From contig JAFSOA010000014.1 of the NCBI GenBank assembly GCA_017447265.1, positions 1-58,873 of the forward strand: a stretch of 58,873 bases of DNA, read 5' to 3'. The position numbers were made by a program, and so were the translations under genes. The notes under the pieces are model-generated. The model did not search any database. It had not been told where the DNA came from and saw nothing but the letters and a program-made list of their open reading frames with translations. The stretch comes from Bacteroidales bacterium. Lineage in GTDB: Bacteria; Bacteroidota; Bacteroidia; Bacteroidales; UBA932. Shown in pieces: positions 20,728 through 29,832 of the stretch (positions are counted from its first letter, which is position 1; each line of letters begins with the position of its first letter).

Positions 20728-21532
20728 ATATCAGGGTGCCGGCAATGATTTCGTCATCGTCGACAATCGGCGCGGGGAAGCGGATTTTCTCACCCCGCTG
20801 CTGATCAACCGCCTTTGCGACCGCCGCTTCGGCGTGGGCGCCGACGGTTTGATGACCTTGTGCCGCAGCGATGTCGCCGATTTCGAGATGCATTACTACA
20901 ATGCGGACGGCCCTGAAGGAACCATGTGCGGAAACGGCGGCCGCTGCCTGGTGGCATTCGCCGCGCTCATGGGATTCCACCGCTTTGAATTCGAGGCCTG
21001 CGACGGCCATCACCGCGCCGAGCTGCTGGCGTTCTCGCCGGACCGCTGCACCGTGCGTCTGAAGATGATTGACGTGGACCAGGTACAGAAATATGAAGAC
21101 GGCTGGCTGCTGGAGACAGGTTCGACCCACTTCGTGCAATGGGTGAAGGAACTCGCTTCGTTCGACGTGGCCACGGAAGGGAAGCGGCTGCGCTGGGACA
21201 AGCGTTTTCCGCGCGGTGCCAATGTGAATTTCGTGGAAGCGGAGCCCGACGGACTCTTCGTCCGTACCTACGAGCGGGGTGTGGAAGCGGAGACATGGGC
21301 CTGCGGCACGGGCTCCACGGCGGCGGCCATCGCTTCGTGGCTTCGCGGTGTCCCCGGCTGTACGGTCATCGACGAGAACGGGAAGCAGCGTGTCCGCTAT
21401 GCCATCCGTACCCTGGGCGGAAACCTGGTCGTCGATTTCCTGGCCGGAAACGACGGACGCTGCCAGGACGTCTACCTGACCGGCCCGGCCACCAAAGTAT
21501 TTGAAACCGATATCGACCCTGACCGTATATAG
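20705..21532 (+). CDS. dapF: Diaminopimelate epimerase
   Basis: DapF (275 residues) converts LL- to meso-diaminopimelate for lysine and peptidoglycan synthesis. The two catalytic cysteines lie in MCGNGGRC and ACGTGSTA, each in its family context; YQGAGNDFVIVDN is the N-terminal signature and the substrate loop RGANVNFVE is present. The start at ATG 20705 (MRPLHVYKYQG) overlaps lpxB by 23 bases; an upstream in-frame start at 20675 would add ten residues not expected in the family. The overlap suggests translational coupling. Confidence 0.95.
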
Positions 21533-21545
21533 AACAGTCCATATC

Positions 21546-22361
21546 ATGAAGATATTGAAACCCAGAATCAGATTCAAGCGGATGGGCGTCAAGCGCAAGG
21601 TGTTGCTGGGATGCATTATCCTGGCTGCCATCCTGTTCTTCTCCAGCCTGATTTCCGTCTACGAATTCACGCGGATGAACCGCTATGTGACCGGCGTGAT
21701 CGCCGACAACATCCGCAGCATCAATTCGGCCCGCAAACTGCTGTCCGTGTCGGAACAGTACAATGTCAGCCTGATGAACAACCTGGTGCTGGCCGGCGAA
21801 TCGTCCCGCCCGGACATCTCGGTATTCCAGGGCGAAGAACTGGTGGCCTCGTTCGAGAACCTGAGCCACAGTTTCGTCACGCCCGCCGAACGGGCGGCCG
21901 CCGATTCGGTGTTATATGCGTATTCCGCATACATGCAGGTGGTTTCCGAAGCGGAGCAGATGTGGGAGCAGGACTATGCGGAGCGGCAGCACTGGTACTT
22001 CAACCGCCTGCAGCCCGTGTACCTGAAGTTCCGCGGCTATATGACACAGCTGACTTCCATTTGCCAGGACGCGTTGGTAGAGAACTCGCAGGACATCCGC
22101 GAGGGCACATACCGCAGCCTGATGCCCGGTGTGGTGTCGGTGCTGGTGGGCCTGATCATGGTGCTGCTCTTCAACTATTACCTCAACTATTTTGTGATCA
22201 ATCCGCTGCTCCGCGTGACGGCCGGCATCAAGGGATACCGCTATCACGGCCGGAGCTATGCCGTGAAACTCGACAACGACGATGAGCTGGAAGAGCTCAA
22301 CGAAGCGGTCGGCGACATCGTGGAGCAGAATCAATCGTATAAACGGGAACTGGAGCGATGA
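21546..22361 (+). CDS. Membrane protein with four-helix-bundle-like sensor domain and HAMP, no output domain
   Basis: This 271-residue protein has a basic N-terminus, a membrane helix (about 17-40), a mostly helical extracytoplasmic region (about 41-195), a second helix (about 197-220) and a HAMP-like segment (about 220-271, with NPLLRVTAGIKGY and DDELEELNEAVGDIVEQNQSY). It then stops. The topology is that of chemoreceptors and sensor kinases, but no kinase, methyl-accepting or cyclase domain follows, and the downstream frame encodes a different protein. Its stop codon overlaps the trkH start by 4 bases, so the two are probably made together. It may sense a signal and act on TrkH or on a separate partner; that is inference. 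Confidence 0.75.
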   Translation: MKILKPRIRFKRMGVKRKVLLGCIILAAILFFSSLISVYEFTRMNRYVTGVIADNIRSINSARKLLSVSEQYNVSLMNNLVLAGESSRPDISVFQGEELVASFENLSHSFVTPAERAAADSVLYAYSAYMQVVSEAEQMWEQDYAERQHWYFNRLQPVYLKFRGYMTQLTSICQDALVENSQDIREGTYRSLMPGVVSVLVGLIMVLLFNYYLNYFVINPLLRVTAGIKGYRYHGRSYAVKLDNDDELEELNEAVGDIVEQNQSYKRELER

Positions 22362-23809
22362 ACTGGGGCGTGATATCGCGGAATGTGGGCATCGCACTCA
22401 TCTGCTGTGCGAGCTTCATGTTTCTGTCAGCACTGGTATCGGTGCTCGACGGTTTCGACTCTTCGTTCTCGCCTCTGCTCCTCAGTGCCATCCTGACCAT
22501 GATGGTCGGCATCTTCCCGCTCGTTTTTGTCCGTCGCCATCGCGATATCAATACCCAGGAAGGTCTGGCCATCCTGCTGATATCCTGGTTCCTGTGCTGC
22601 ATCTTCTCCATGCTGCCCTTCGTGCTCTGGGGCGGGGAGTTCTCGCTGGTGAACGCCTGGTTCGAGAGCGCTTCGGGCATCACGACCACGGGTGCGACCG
22701 TGCTGGAGGATATCGAGGCCCTGCCCAAAGGCCTGCTGTTCTGGCGTTCTTCCACGCACTACATCGGCGGTCTGGGTGTCGTGGTGTTCATCGTGATGAT
22801 CCTGCCGTCCTTTGGCACGGTGCGCTTCAAGATGAGCAAGATGGGCGTGGACGACATCTCCAAGAACAACTACCAGTACAAGTCGAACAAGTTCGTCCGC
22901 GTGGTCGTGACTGTCTACGCCGGCATCACGATCTGCTCGTTCCTCAGCCTGCTCCTGGCCGGCATGCCGCTCTTCGACGCCGCCAACCACGCCCTGAGCG
23001 TGACGGCGACGGGCGGTTTCAGCACCAAGAACGCGTCGATTGCGGCGTATGACTCGCCGCTGATCGAGTGGGTCCTGATCTTCTTCATGATTGTGGCCAG
23101 CCTTCACTTCGGCTTGATCTATGCATCCTTCGCCACGCGCAGTTTCAAGGTGCTCAAGAACCCCGTCACGAAGTTTTACCTGTCCACCATCCTGGCCGTG
23201 TCCCTCCTGATCGCGGTCAATCTGGTCACGAGCGGCACCATCCCCAACGTGGCGGAGGCCCTCCGGCACAGTTTCTTCACGGTGGTCTGCACCATCTCGA
23301 CCTCGGGTTTCGGCTCCACCGATACGAATGTATGGCCGACCTTTTCGATCATACTCCTGCTCTATGTGGCCCTCCAGTGCGGTTGTTCGGGATCCACGAC
23401 GTCGGGTCTGCGCTCCGACCGCGTCTACCTGACGCTCAAGGCCGCCTGGGCCCAGGTCATCAAGATGGCCTATCCGACGGCCGTGGTGCAGGTCAAGTCC
23501 GACGGTCAGGCCGTCGACCGTGAAATGCTTTCCAGTGTTTCGCTCTACGTGCTGCTCTACCTCATCCTTACGTTGATCATGGCCGTCGTCTATTCGGCTT
23601 TCGGCATCGACCTGCTGACCGCTGTGAGCGCTTCGGTGTCGATGATGAGCAACGTGGGCCCGTGCTTCGGCAGTTTCGGTTCGTCGATGAGCAATTTCTC
23701 CATGGCGCCGGAAGCCGTCAAGGTGCTGATGGGCTTCCAGATGATCATCGGTCGTCTCGGCATCTATTCCATCCTGCTGGTGTTCGTCCTTTATAGAAAG
23801 CGTGCCTGA
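22358..23809 (+). CDS. trkH: TrkH-family potassium uptake channel subunit
   Basis: This 483-residue integral membrane protein belongs to the TrkH/KtrB superfamily, which forms a K+ pathway from four M1-P-M2 repeats. Selectivity-filter segments are visible: ASGITTTGATVLED, SVTATGGFSTKNAS, STSGFGSTD and MSNVGPCFGSF. An inserted Gly-containing loop region around GCSGSTTSGLRSDR matches the usual gate region. It starts within the stop codon of the HAMP protein gene (4-base overlap), and its own last base is shared with the start of the helicase gene. No TrkA or KtrA gene lies in the window, so the cytoplasmic regulator must be elsewhere or be replaced. Confidence 0.92.
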   Translation: MNWGVISRNVGIALICCASFMFLSALVSVLDGFDSSFSPLLLSAILTMMVGIFPLVFVRRHRDINTQEGLAILLISWFLCCIFSMLPFVLWGGEFSLVNAWFESASGITTTGATVLEDIEALPKGLLFWRSSTHYIGGLGVVVFIVMILPSFGTVRFKMSKMGVDDISKNNYQYKSNKFVRVVVTVYAGITICSFLSLLLAGMPLFDAANHALSVTATGGFSTKNASIAAYDSPLIEWVLIFFMIVASLHFGLIYASFATRSFKVLKNPVTKFYLSTILAVSLLIAVNLVTSGTIPNVAEALRHSFFTVVCTISTSGFGSTDTNVWPTFSIILLLYVALQCGCSGSTTSGLRSDRVYLTLKAAWAQVIKMAYPTAVVQVKSDGQAVDREMLSSVSLYVLLYLILTLIMAVVYSAFGIDLLTAVSASVSMMSNVGPCFGSFGSSMSNFSMAPEAVKVLMGFQMIIGRLGIYSILLVFVLYRKRA

Positions 23810-25227
23810 TGGGAGTGGCGCAGTTTTTTTCTGAGCGGCTCCGGCATCACCTGGGCTATCCGCCGACGCCCTGCCAGGAGCGTCTCTTCGACACGCTGGC
23901 CGACTTCGCCATGCAGTACGAGACTTGCGACCTGCTGCTGGTGAGCGGTTACGCGGGTACGGGCAAGACGTCCGCCATCGCGGCGTTCGTCAGGACGCTC
24001 AAGGAACTGCAGTACCGCTTTGTTCTGCTGGCGCCGACCGGCCGTGCGGCCAAAGTATTGTCGGGCTTTACGGGCGAAAAGGCCTCGACCATCCACCGGC
24101 ACATCTACCGCCAGAAGTCCATGCATGACGGTGTAGGGGAGTTCCAGCTCGACTTCAACAAAGCCAAAGATACCTTCTTCATCGTGGATGAAGCTTCGCT
24201 GATCTCGGTCGACACGAGCCAGGGCGGGGGCGTGTTCGGCTCCGGCGACCTGCTGGACGACCTCGTGCGCTTCGTACGCAGCGGCGTCGACGACAAACTC
24301 ATCATCATCGGTGACCGCGGCCAGCTGCCGCCGGTCGGACTGGATCACAGCCCGGCCCTGGACGAAAGTTATCTGGGCCGCTACGGGGCCCTGATGACGG
24401 CCCATCTCGACACGGTGGTGCGGCAGGCGGCCGACTCCGGCATCCTGACCAACGCCACCATCCTCCGGCGGCTCATCGAGGCGCAACGGGTGGAGACGCC
24501 CAGGCTCCGGCTTGCGGGTTTCGACGACGTGGAGCGGATCGACGGCAGCCAGCTCATCGAGAAGATCGGCGATGCGGTAGGCCGCTACGGGCTCGACGAC
24601 ATCGTGGTGCTCTGCCGTTCCAACAAACGGGCGAACCGCTACAACGCGGGCATCCGCGCTTCGGTGCTCTACCGCGAGGAACGGCTTTCCCGCGGCGACA
24701 AACTGATGGTGGTCAAGAACTGCTACCAGTTCCTCGACGGCGTGCCCGAACTCGAGTTCATCGCCAACGGCGACGTGGCGCGCCTGATGCGGCTGTCCCG
24801 CCACGAGGAACGCTATGGCCTGCATTTCGCCGAGGCGGTGCTCTCGTTTCCCGATTACAACGATGTGGAGGTGACGGCCAAGGTGGTGCTCGACACCCTC
24901 GAATCGGAACAGCCGTCGCTGGGCAGCGAGCAGCAGCGCGCGCTCTGGGAGGGGGTGAACGCGGACTACGCCGACGAGCGCAACGCCCGCAAGCGCTACC
25001 AGAAAGTGCGGGAGGATCCGTATTACAACGCCCTGCAGATCAAATACGCCACGGCCATCACGGCCCACAAGTCGCAGGGCGGACAGTGGTCCTGCGTGTT
25101 CATCGACAATCCCTTCTGGAAGGAACTCACGCTGGACGACCTGAAATGGCTCTATACGGCGGTGACACGCGGTGTGGAGAAAGTATTTTTTATTAACTTT
25201 AAGGATGATTTTTTTGAAAAGGAATAA
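23809..25227 (+). CDS. RecD-like superfamily 1 DNA helicase
   Basis: This 472-residue ATPase has SF1B (RecD/Dda) helicase motifs in order: Walker A VSGYAGTGKTSA (about residue 45), motif Ia APTGRAAKVL, Walker B FFIVDEASLIS, motif III IIIGDRGQLPPVG, motif V TAHKSQGGQWSCVFID and motif VI YTAVTRGVEKVFFI. It lacks the long N-terminal region of RecD2 and is close in size to phage Dda, so it should be a short 5'-3' helicase acting in DNA repair or replication restart. It overlaps trkH by one base and is followed after 3 bases by the YugP-like protease; these neighbours do not suggest a common pathway. Confidence 0.88.
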   Translation: MGVAQFFSERLRHHLGYPPTPCQERLFDTLADFAMQYETCDLLLVSGYAGTGKTSAIAAFVRTLKELQYRFVLLAPTGRAAKVLSGFTGEKASTIHRHIYRQKSMHDGVGEFQLDFNKAKDTFFIVDEASLISVDTSQGGGVFGSGDLLDDLVRFVRSGVDDKLIIIGDRGQLPPVGLDHSPALDESYLGRYGALMTAHLDTVVRQAADSGILTNATILRRLIEAQRVETPRLRLAGFDDVERIDGSQLIEKIGDAVGRYGLDDIVVLCRSNKRANRYNAGIRASVLYREERLSRGDKLMVVKNCYQFLDGVPELEFIANGDVARLMRLSRHEERYGLHFAEAVLSFPDYNDVEVTAKVVLDTLESEQPSLGSEQQRALWEGVNADYADERNARKRYQKVREDPYYNALQIKYATAITAHKSQGGQWSCVFIDNPFWKELTLDDLKWLYTAVTRGVEKVFFINFKDDFFEKE

Positions 25228-25230
25228 GCT

Positions 25231-25911
25231 ATGAGTATGTATTGGATCTTGTTCATCGGTGTGGCTGTGCTGAGTTATGTGGTGCAGTACTCTTTTCAGC
25301 GGAAATTCAAGAAGGCCTCCGAACTGCCTGTCCTGAGCGGAATGACCGGGCGGGAGGTGGCGCAGCAGATGCTGTCCGACCATGGCATCCGTGATGTGAA
25401 GGTCATCAGCACCCGGGGGCAGCTGACCGACAACTACAACCCGACCAACCATACCGTAAACCTGAGCGAAGCGGTCTACAACCAGAACCATGTCGCCGCA
25501 GCCGCCGTCGCGGCCCACGAATGCGGCCATGCCGTGCAGCACGCCACGGGCTATCTCCCCGTGAAACTGCGTTCTGCGCTGGTGCCCGTCATCTCGGTCA
25601 CCAACCAGGTCGTTCCCTTCGTTCTGCTGGGCGGCATGTTGCTCATCAATGTCTTTCCGCACCTGATCTGGGTGGGCATCGCCATGTTCGCGCTCTCGAC
25701 ACTCTTTTCCTTCGTGACGCTGCCGGTCGAGATCAACGCCAGCCGCCGGGCCCTCGCCTGGATGAGCGAGAAGGGGATTGTGGATCCCTCCAATGAAGAC
25801 GAAGCCCGCGAGGCGCTTCGGGCCGCGGCCTTTACCTATATCGCGGCGGCGCTCAGCTCGCTGGCCACGCTGCTCTATTATTTGTCCATCGCATCTGGAA
25901 GAAGAAATTGA
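25231..25911 (+). CDS. YugP-type membrane zinc metalloprotease
   Basis: This 226-residue protein has an N-terminal membrane helix (about 4-22), a cytoplasmic zinc-protease motif HECGHA at residues 96-101 within VAAHECGHAVQHATGY, then two hydrophobic segments (about 120-165) and a further C-terminal one (about 195-220). This is the Zn_peptidase_2/YugP pattern. Substrates are unknown. The gene sits 3 bases after the helicase and 1 base before the DPP IV gene, so it is in the middle of the plus-strand series. Confidence 0.87.
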   Translation: MSMYWILFIGVAVLSYVVQYSFQRKFKKASELPVLSGMTGREVAQQMLSDHGIRDVKVISTRGQLTDNYNPTNHTVNLSEAVYNQNHVAAAAVAAHECGHAVQHATGYLPVKLRSALVPVISVTNQVVPFVLLGGMLLINVFPHLIWVGIAMFALSTLFSFVTLPVEINASRRALAWMSEKGIVDPSNEDEAREALRAAAFTYIAAALSSLATLLYYLSIASGRRN

Positions 25912-25912
25912 T

Positions 25913-28018
25913 ATGAAACGAATCTTTGTCATCGCACTGGCGCTGTCGCTGGCCTTTCCGCTGGCCGGACAGCAGGCCCTTTCGGGCAGGCATTTCACCG
26001 ATGAGGAACTGCTGGGCCGCGTGCCCGAGGGGATTGTGAAGCCGACCCCGTTCGTGGCGGGCTTTACGGACGAGGCCCTGCGCTACAGCGTGGGCCGCGA
26101 CGCCTATTCCTATTCCCTCAAGACGGGTGTCTCGGCACCCGCGACCCTGCCGCCGCGGATGCGTCCGGCCAGCCGGGAAGAGCTGGTGCCGGGCTGGGTC
26201 AATCCGACCTGGTCGCCCGATTCCACGAAGATCGCTTTTACGCTCAAGAACGACCTCTATTCGATCGACGTGCACTCGAAACACGTCACCCGCCATACCT
26301 ACGACGGCAGTGAACTGATTCTCAACGGTTACGCTTCCTGGGTGTACTACGAGGAAATCTTCGGCCGTCCCTCGCAGTACCGGGCCTTCTGGTGGTCGCC
26401 CGACAGCCGGGTGATCGCCTACTACCGTTTCGACAATTCCCAGGTGCCGATGTTCCCGATTTATTCGGCCAGGGGCCAGCACGGCTCGCTCAACCAGACG
26501 CGCTATCCCAAGACGGGCGACCCGAATCCGGAAGTGAAGCTGGGCTTCGTGTCCGTAAACGGGGGAGAGACCGTCTGGGCTGACTTCGATCCGAAGGAGG
26601 ACCAGTATTTCGGCACGCCCTTCTGGAGCGGTGACGGCACCAAGCTGATGGTCAGCTGGATGGACCGCGCCCAGGACAATTTCCGCCTCTATTCCGTCAC
26701 GCCGGCTACCGGCAGCAAGGTGATGGTCTACCAGGAGCACCAGGACAGTTGGATCGACTGGATGGACGGCATGCTCTTCTCGAAGGAAGGCATCTACATC
26801 GTGCGGGATTTCAGCGGCTGGCAGCAGCTCTATTTCCTCTCGTACGACGGGAAGAAGTTCGAGCAGCTCACCACCGGCGAGAACTGGGGCGTCACCCTGC
26901 TCAAGGTGGACAAGAAGCACCTTTATTTTACCGCCAAGCGTGAGGCTTCCACCCGCGTGGACATCTACCGGGTGAACCTCAAGAGCAAGGCGCTGCAGCG
27001 TCTGTCTTACGGCCCGTACAGCTTCGCGGGCGTTCGGATCTCCGAAGACGGCAAGTACATTGCGGCGCAGGCTTCCAACTACCGGACGCCCACGCAGCTG
27101 GTGCTTATCACGGTACCGGCTTCCGGCGACGTCGATCCGTCCAAACATGTGAAAGTGATCTACGATACGAAGGGCGAGCAGTTCGATGACTACGCCATCG
27201 CCCTGCCGGAATTGATCTATGTGACATCGCGGGACGGACACCGCATCCCGGCCGCCGTCACCTGGCCGGTGGACTTTGACAGGAACAAGCGCTACCCGGT
27301 GAAGGTCAATATCTATGGCGGCCCCGACAATCCGCAGGTCCGCGAGGGATGGCGGGGTGTCAGCATGGGCAGCCAGTGGTGGGCCAACCATGGCGTGATC
27401 CAGGTGACGCTCGACAACCGGGCCGGCGGCCACTTCGGCAAGAAAGGCCTGGAGGAGGTATACCGCCAGCTGGATATCCTGGAAGTGCAGGATTTCTGCG
27501 ACGGCATCGACTACTTCCGCCAGCTGCCCTTCGTCAACGAGAACAAGATCGGCGTCGAGGGCTTCTCCTTCGGCGGCACCATGACCGCGCTCTGCGTGAC
27601 CGAGGGCAACGAGCATTTCCAGTACGGCATCGCCGGCGGCGGCGTCTACGACTGGAGCCTCTACGATTCACACTACACCGAGCGCTATATGGACCGTCCC
27701 CAGGACAACCCGGAAGGGTACGCGAAGACGCGCGTCATGGGCCGCGTGTCCAACTACAAAGGGGATGCGACCAACATGCTGCGCATCACCCACGGTACGG
27801 GCGACGACAATGTCCACTTCCAGAACACCCTGCAGCTGATCGACCAGCTCCAGAAGGACCACAAGGATTTCGAGCTGATGATCTACCCCGACGGCATGCA
27901 CGGCTACCGCGGCGACCAGGGCATGCACTCCTCCCTGCAGGACTACAAGTTCTGGTACCGCTATCTGCTGGACCAACCCCTTCCGGAGGTACTGGCCGAT
28001 TACTTCAGGAAAAAGTAG
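25913..28018 (+). CDS. Dipeptidyl peptidase IV-type S9 serine peptidase
   Basis: This 701-residue exported peptidase has a signal peptide (MKRIFVIALALSLAFPLAGQ), an N-terminal beta-propeller region (to about 430) and a C-terminal alpha/beta-hydrolase domain. The catalytic Ser lies in EGFSFGGTMT, Asp in HGTGDDNVHFQN and His in PDGMHGYRG. The propeller segment SWVYYEEIFGRP contains the Glu-Glu pair that binds the substrate N-terminus in DPP IV enzymes, so removal of N-terminal dipeptides is predicted. The serine motif is GFSFGG, slightly different from the GWSYGG of classical DPP IV. In Bacteroidales such periplasmic peptidases feed peptide use. The start at 25913 is fixed by the signal peptide. 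Confidence 0.93.
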   Translation: MKRIFVIALALSLAFPLAGQQALSGRHFTDEELLGRVPEGIVKPTPFVAGFTDEALRYSVGRDAYSYSLKTGVSAPATLPPRMRPASREELVPGWVNPTWSPDSTKIAFTLKNDLYSIDVHSKHVTRHTYDGSELILNGYASWVYYEEIFGRPSQYRAFWWSPDSRVIAYYRFDNSQVPMFPIYSARGQHGSLNQTRYPKTGDPNPEVKLGFVSVNGGETVWADFDPKEDQYFGTPFWSGDGTKLMVSWMDRAQDNFRLYSVTPATGSKVMVYQEHQDSWIDWMDGMLFSKEGIYIVRDFSGWQQLYFLSYDGKKFEQLTTGENWGVTLLKVDKKHLYFTAKREASTRVDIYRVNLKSKALQRLSYGPYSFAGVRISEDGKYIAAQASNYRTPTQLVLITVPASGDVDPSKHVKVIYDTKGEQFDDYAIALPELIYVTSRDGHRIPAAVTWPVDFDRNKRYPVKVNIYGGPDNPQVREGWRGVSMGSQWWANHGVIQVTLDNRAGGHFGKKGLEEVYRQLDILEVQDFCDGIDYFRQLPFVNENKIGVEGFSFGGTMTALCVTEGNEHFQYGIAGGGVYDWSLYDSHYTERYMDRPQDNPEGYAKTRVMGRVSNYKGDATNMLRITHGTGDDNVHFQNTLQLIDQLQKDHKDFELMIYPDGMHGYRGDQGMHSSLQDYKFWYRYLLDQPLPEVLADYFRKK

Positions 28019-28038
28019 CCCGTCGCGGGTGCCACGGG

Positions 28039-29832
28039 TCAGTCCGGCTGGCTGATCGTGCGGGCAATCTTCTCGATGTTGAGGCTGCGGGCCGACGCAT
28101 CGATGATGTCCTTGTAGATGCCGCCTTTCCGGTACACATCGTCCGGATGGCCCGACTGCTCCACGCGGCCGCTCTTCATGGCATAGACCATCTCGCTGTC
28201 AATGATCTGGGAGATGCTGTGCGAGATGATGATGACGGTGCGGTCTTTCTTGATGGCGTCGATGCTGTTCTTGATCTGCTCGGTGGCGACGGCGTCGAGG
28301 CTGGCGGTCGGCTCGTCGAGGAAGATGATGGGCGGGTTCTTGAGGAACATGCGGGCGATGGCTACGCGCTGCTGCTGGCCGCCCGACAGATCTGAGGCCT
28401 TGTTCTCGAACTTTTTGGGGAGTTCCATGATCTGGTCAAGGAGATGGGCTTTCCGGGCCGCCTCGACCACTTCTTCCTCCGTTGCGTCGGGCTTGCCGTA
28501 GCGGATGTTCTCCGCGATGGTGCCGTCGAAGATGTGGTTCTTCTGCAACACGAGGCCGATGTGCTCGCGCAGGTACCGGGTGTCGTATTCCCGCAGGTCC
28601 ACCCCGTCGAGCAGGATACGGCCGCTCTGCGGCTCGTAGAACTTGTCGAGCAGGTTGACGACGGTACTCTTGCCGGCGCCCGACAGTCCCACCAGCGCCG
28701 TGATCTTGCCGGGCTCGATGGTCATGTTCACGTCGAAGAGGGCCTGGTTGCCGTTGGGATAGGTGAAATTGACATCCGTCAGTTCGAATTTGCCGTGGAT
28801 CTTTTCGGGACGGTAGCTGCCGGAGGGCTCGATGTCCTTTTCGGAGTTCAGGATGCTGAAGAAGCCTTCGGCGTAGATGAGCGCGTCGTTCACATCGTCG
28901 AAGATGCGCTGCAGCTGCGTGATCGGGGCGATGACGTTGCTGAACAGCATCACGTGGTACATGATTTTACCGATGGTCATGCCCGGATACTCCTTGAGGA
29001 CCAGGTAGGCCGTCAGGATGATGACCAGCACGGTGCCCACCTGCCTGACGAAACCCTTGAGGCCGTTGTAATAGAAGGCTACCTTGCGGGTCTTGATCTG
29101 GTTTTCCGTCACCTGGTTCTGGATGTCCAGCTGCTTCCGGGCTTCAATCTTCTCGCGGTTGAAACTCTTGATGACGTTGATCGAGTCGATGATGTTCTTG
29201 ATGCCCTGGCTTTTGGTCTCGAGGTGCCCGCGCATCTCGCGCCGCCAGCCCTTGAGCCGTTTTGCCTGCCGGTAGGTGATCCAGAAGTAGACCGGCACGA
29301 TGGCCAGCGCCACGAGGCCCACATACACGTTGGCCGCGAACATCAGGATGAGGGCCAGCAGGGCCGTCGTGAACAGCGGCAGCAAGTCGATGAAGAAATT
29401 CTGCACGGTACGGGACAGCGAACTCACGCCCTGGTCGATGCGGGCCTGCACTTTGCCGGTCGCATTTTCGTCGGTATTGAAATAGGCCATCCGGAAGGTC
29501 AGCACTTTTTCGATGACGCTCTGCGCGAGGTCGCGCGAAACAAAAATGCGCATGCGCTCGCCGTAGTAGTTCTGGGCGAAGGTAATCAGGGCCGAGAGGA
29601 TCTCCTTGCCCAGCAGGACGATGGAGATGATGGTCATGATGCGGGCGGCCTGGGCCCAGGTGAAACTGGTGCCGATCAGGGCGTTGATGGCATCGACCGT
29701 CCTGTCGAGCACGATGGCGTTGACCTGCGCCATCAAGGATCCCACCAGCGTGAGGATCAGCGTAATGACCACCAGCCACCGGTACGGCCTGACGAAGGGG
29801 CGGATGTTCTTGAAAAGTTGGAAGAGGTTCAT
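28039..29832 (-). CDS. ABC exporter, fused membrane and ATPase domains (MsbA/LmrA-like)
   Basis: This 597-residue half-transporter has six membrane helices in the first ~320 residues and a C-terminal ATPase. ATPase motifs are Walker A GLSGAGKST, Q-loop LVLQKNHIFDG, signature DLSGGQQQRVAIAR, Walker B IIFLDEPTASLD and H-loop IISHSIS. It should act as a homodimer exporting a lipid, drug or peptide; the substrate cannot be told from sequence. The start overlaps the stop codon of the LOG-like gene by 4 bases, which suggests coupled translation. It is convergent with the DPP IV gene, 20 bases away. Confidence 0.93.
   Translation of the reverse strand: MNLFQLFKNIRPFVRPYRWLVVITLILTLVGSLMAQVNAIVLDRTVDAINALIGTSFTWAQAARIMTIISIVLLGKEILSALITFAQNYYGERMRIFVSRDLAQSVIEKVLTFRMAYFNTDENATGKVQARIDQGVSSLSRTVQNFFIDLLPLFTTALLALILMFAANVYVGLVALAIVPVYFWITYRQAKRLKGWRREMRGHLETKSQGIKNIIDSINVIKSFNREKIEARKQLDIQNQVTENQIKTRKVAFYYNGLKGFVRQVGTVLVIILTAYLVLKEYPGMTIGKIMYHVMLFSNVIAPITQLQRIFDDVNDALIYAEGFFSILNSEKDIEPSGSYRPEKIHGKFELTDVNFTYPNGNQALFDVNMTIEPGKITALVGLSGAGKSTVVNLLDKFYEPQSGRILLDGVDLREYDTRYLREHIGLVLQKNHIFDGTIAENIRYGKPDATEEEVVEAARKAHLLDQIMELPKKFENKASDLSGGQQQRVAIARMFLKNPPIIFLDEPTASLDAVATEQIKNSIDAIKKDRTVIIISHSISQIIDSEMVYAMKSGRVEQSGHPDDVYRKGGIYKDIIDASARSLNIEKIARTISQPD

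Noticed and set aside
23791-25998. 735-residue open frame on the minus strand
   Set aside because: Antisense of the helicase and YugP genes; no recognisable domain.
28019-28038. Bidirectional terminator between the DPP IV and exporter genes
   Set aside because: Only a 5-bp stem can be drawn and no T run is present on either strand.
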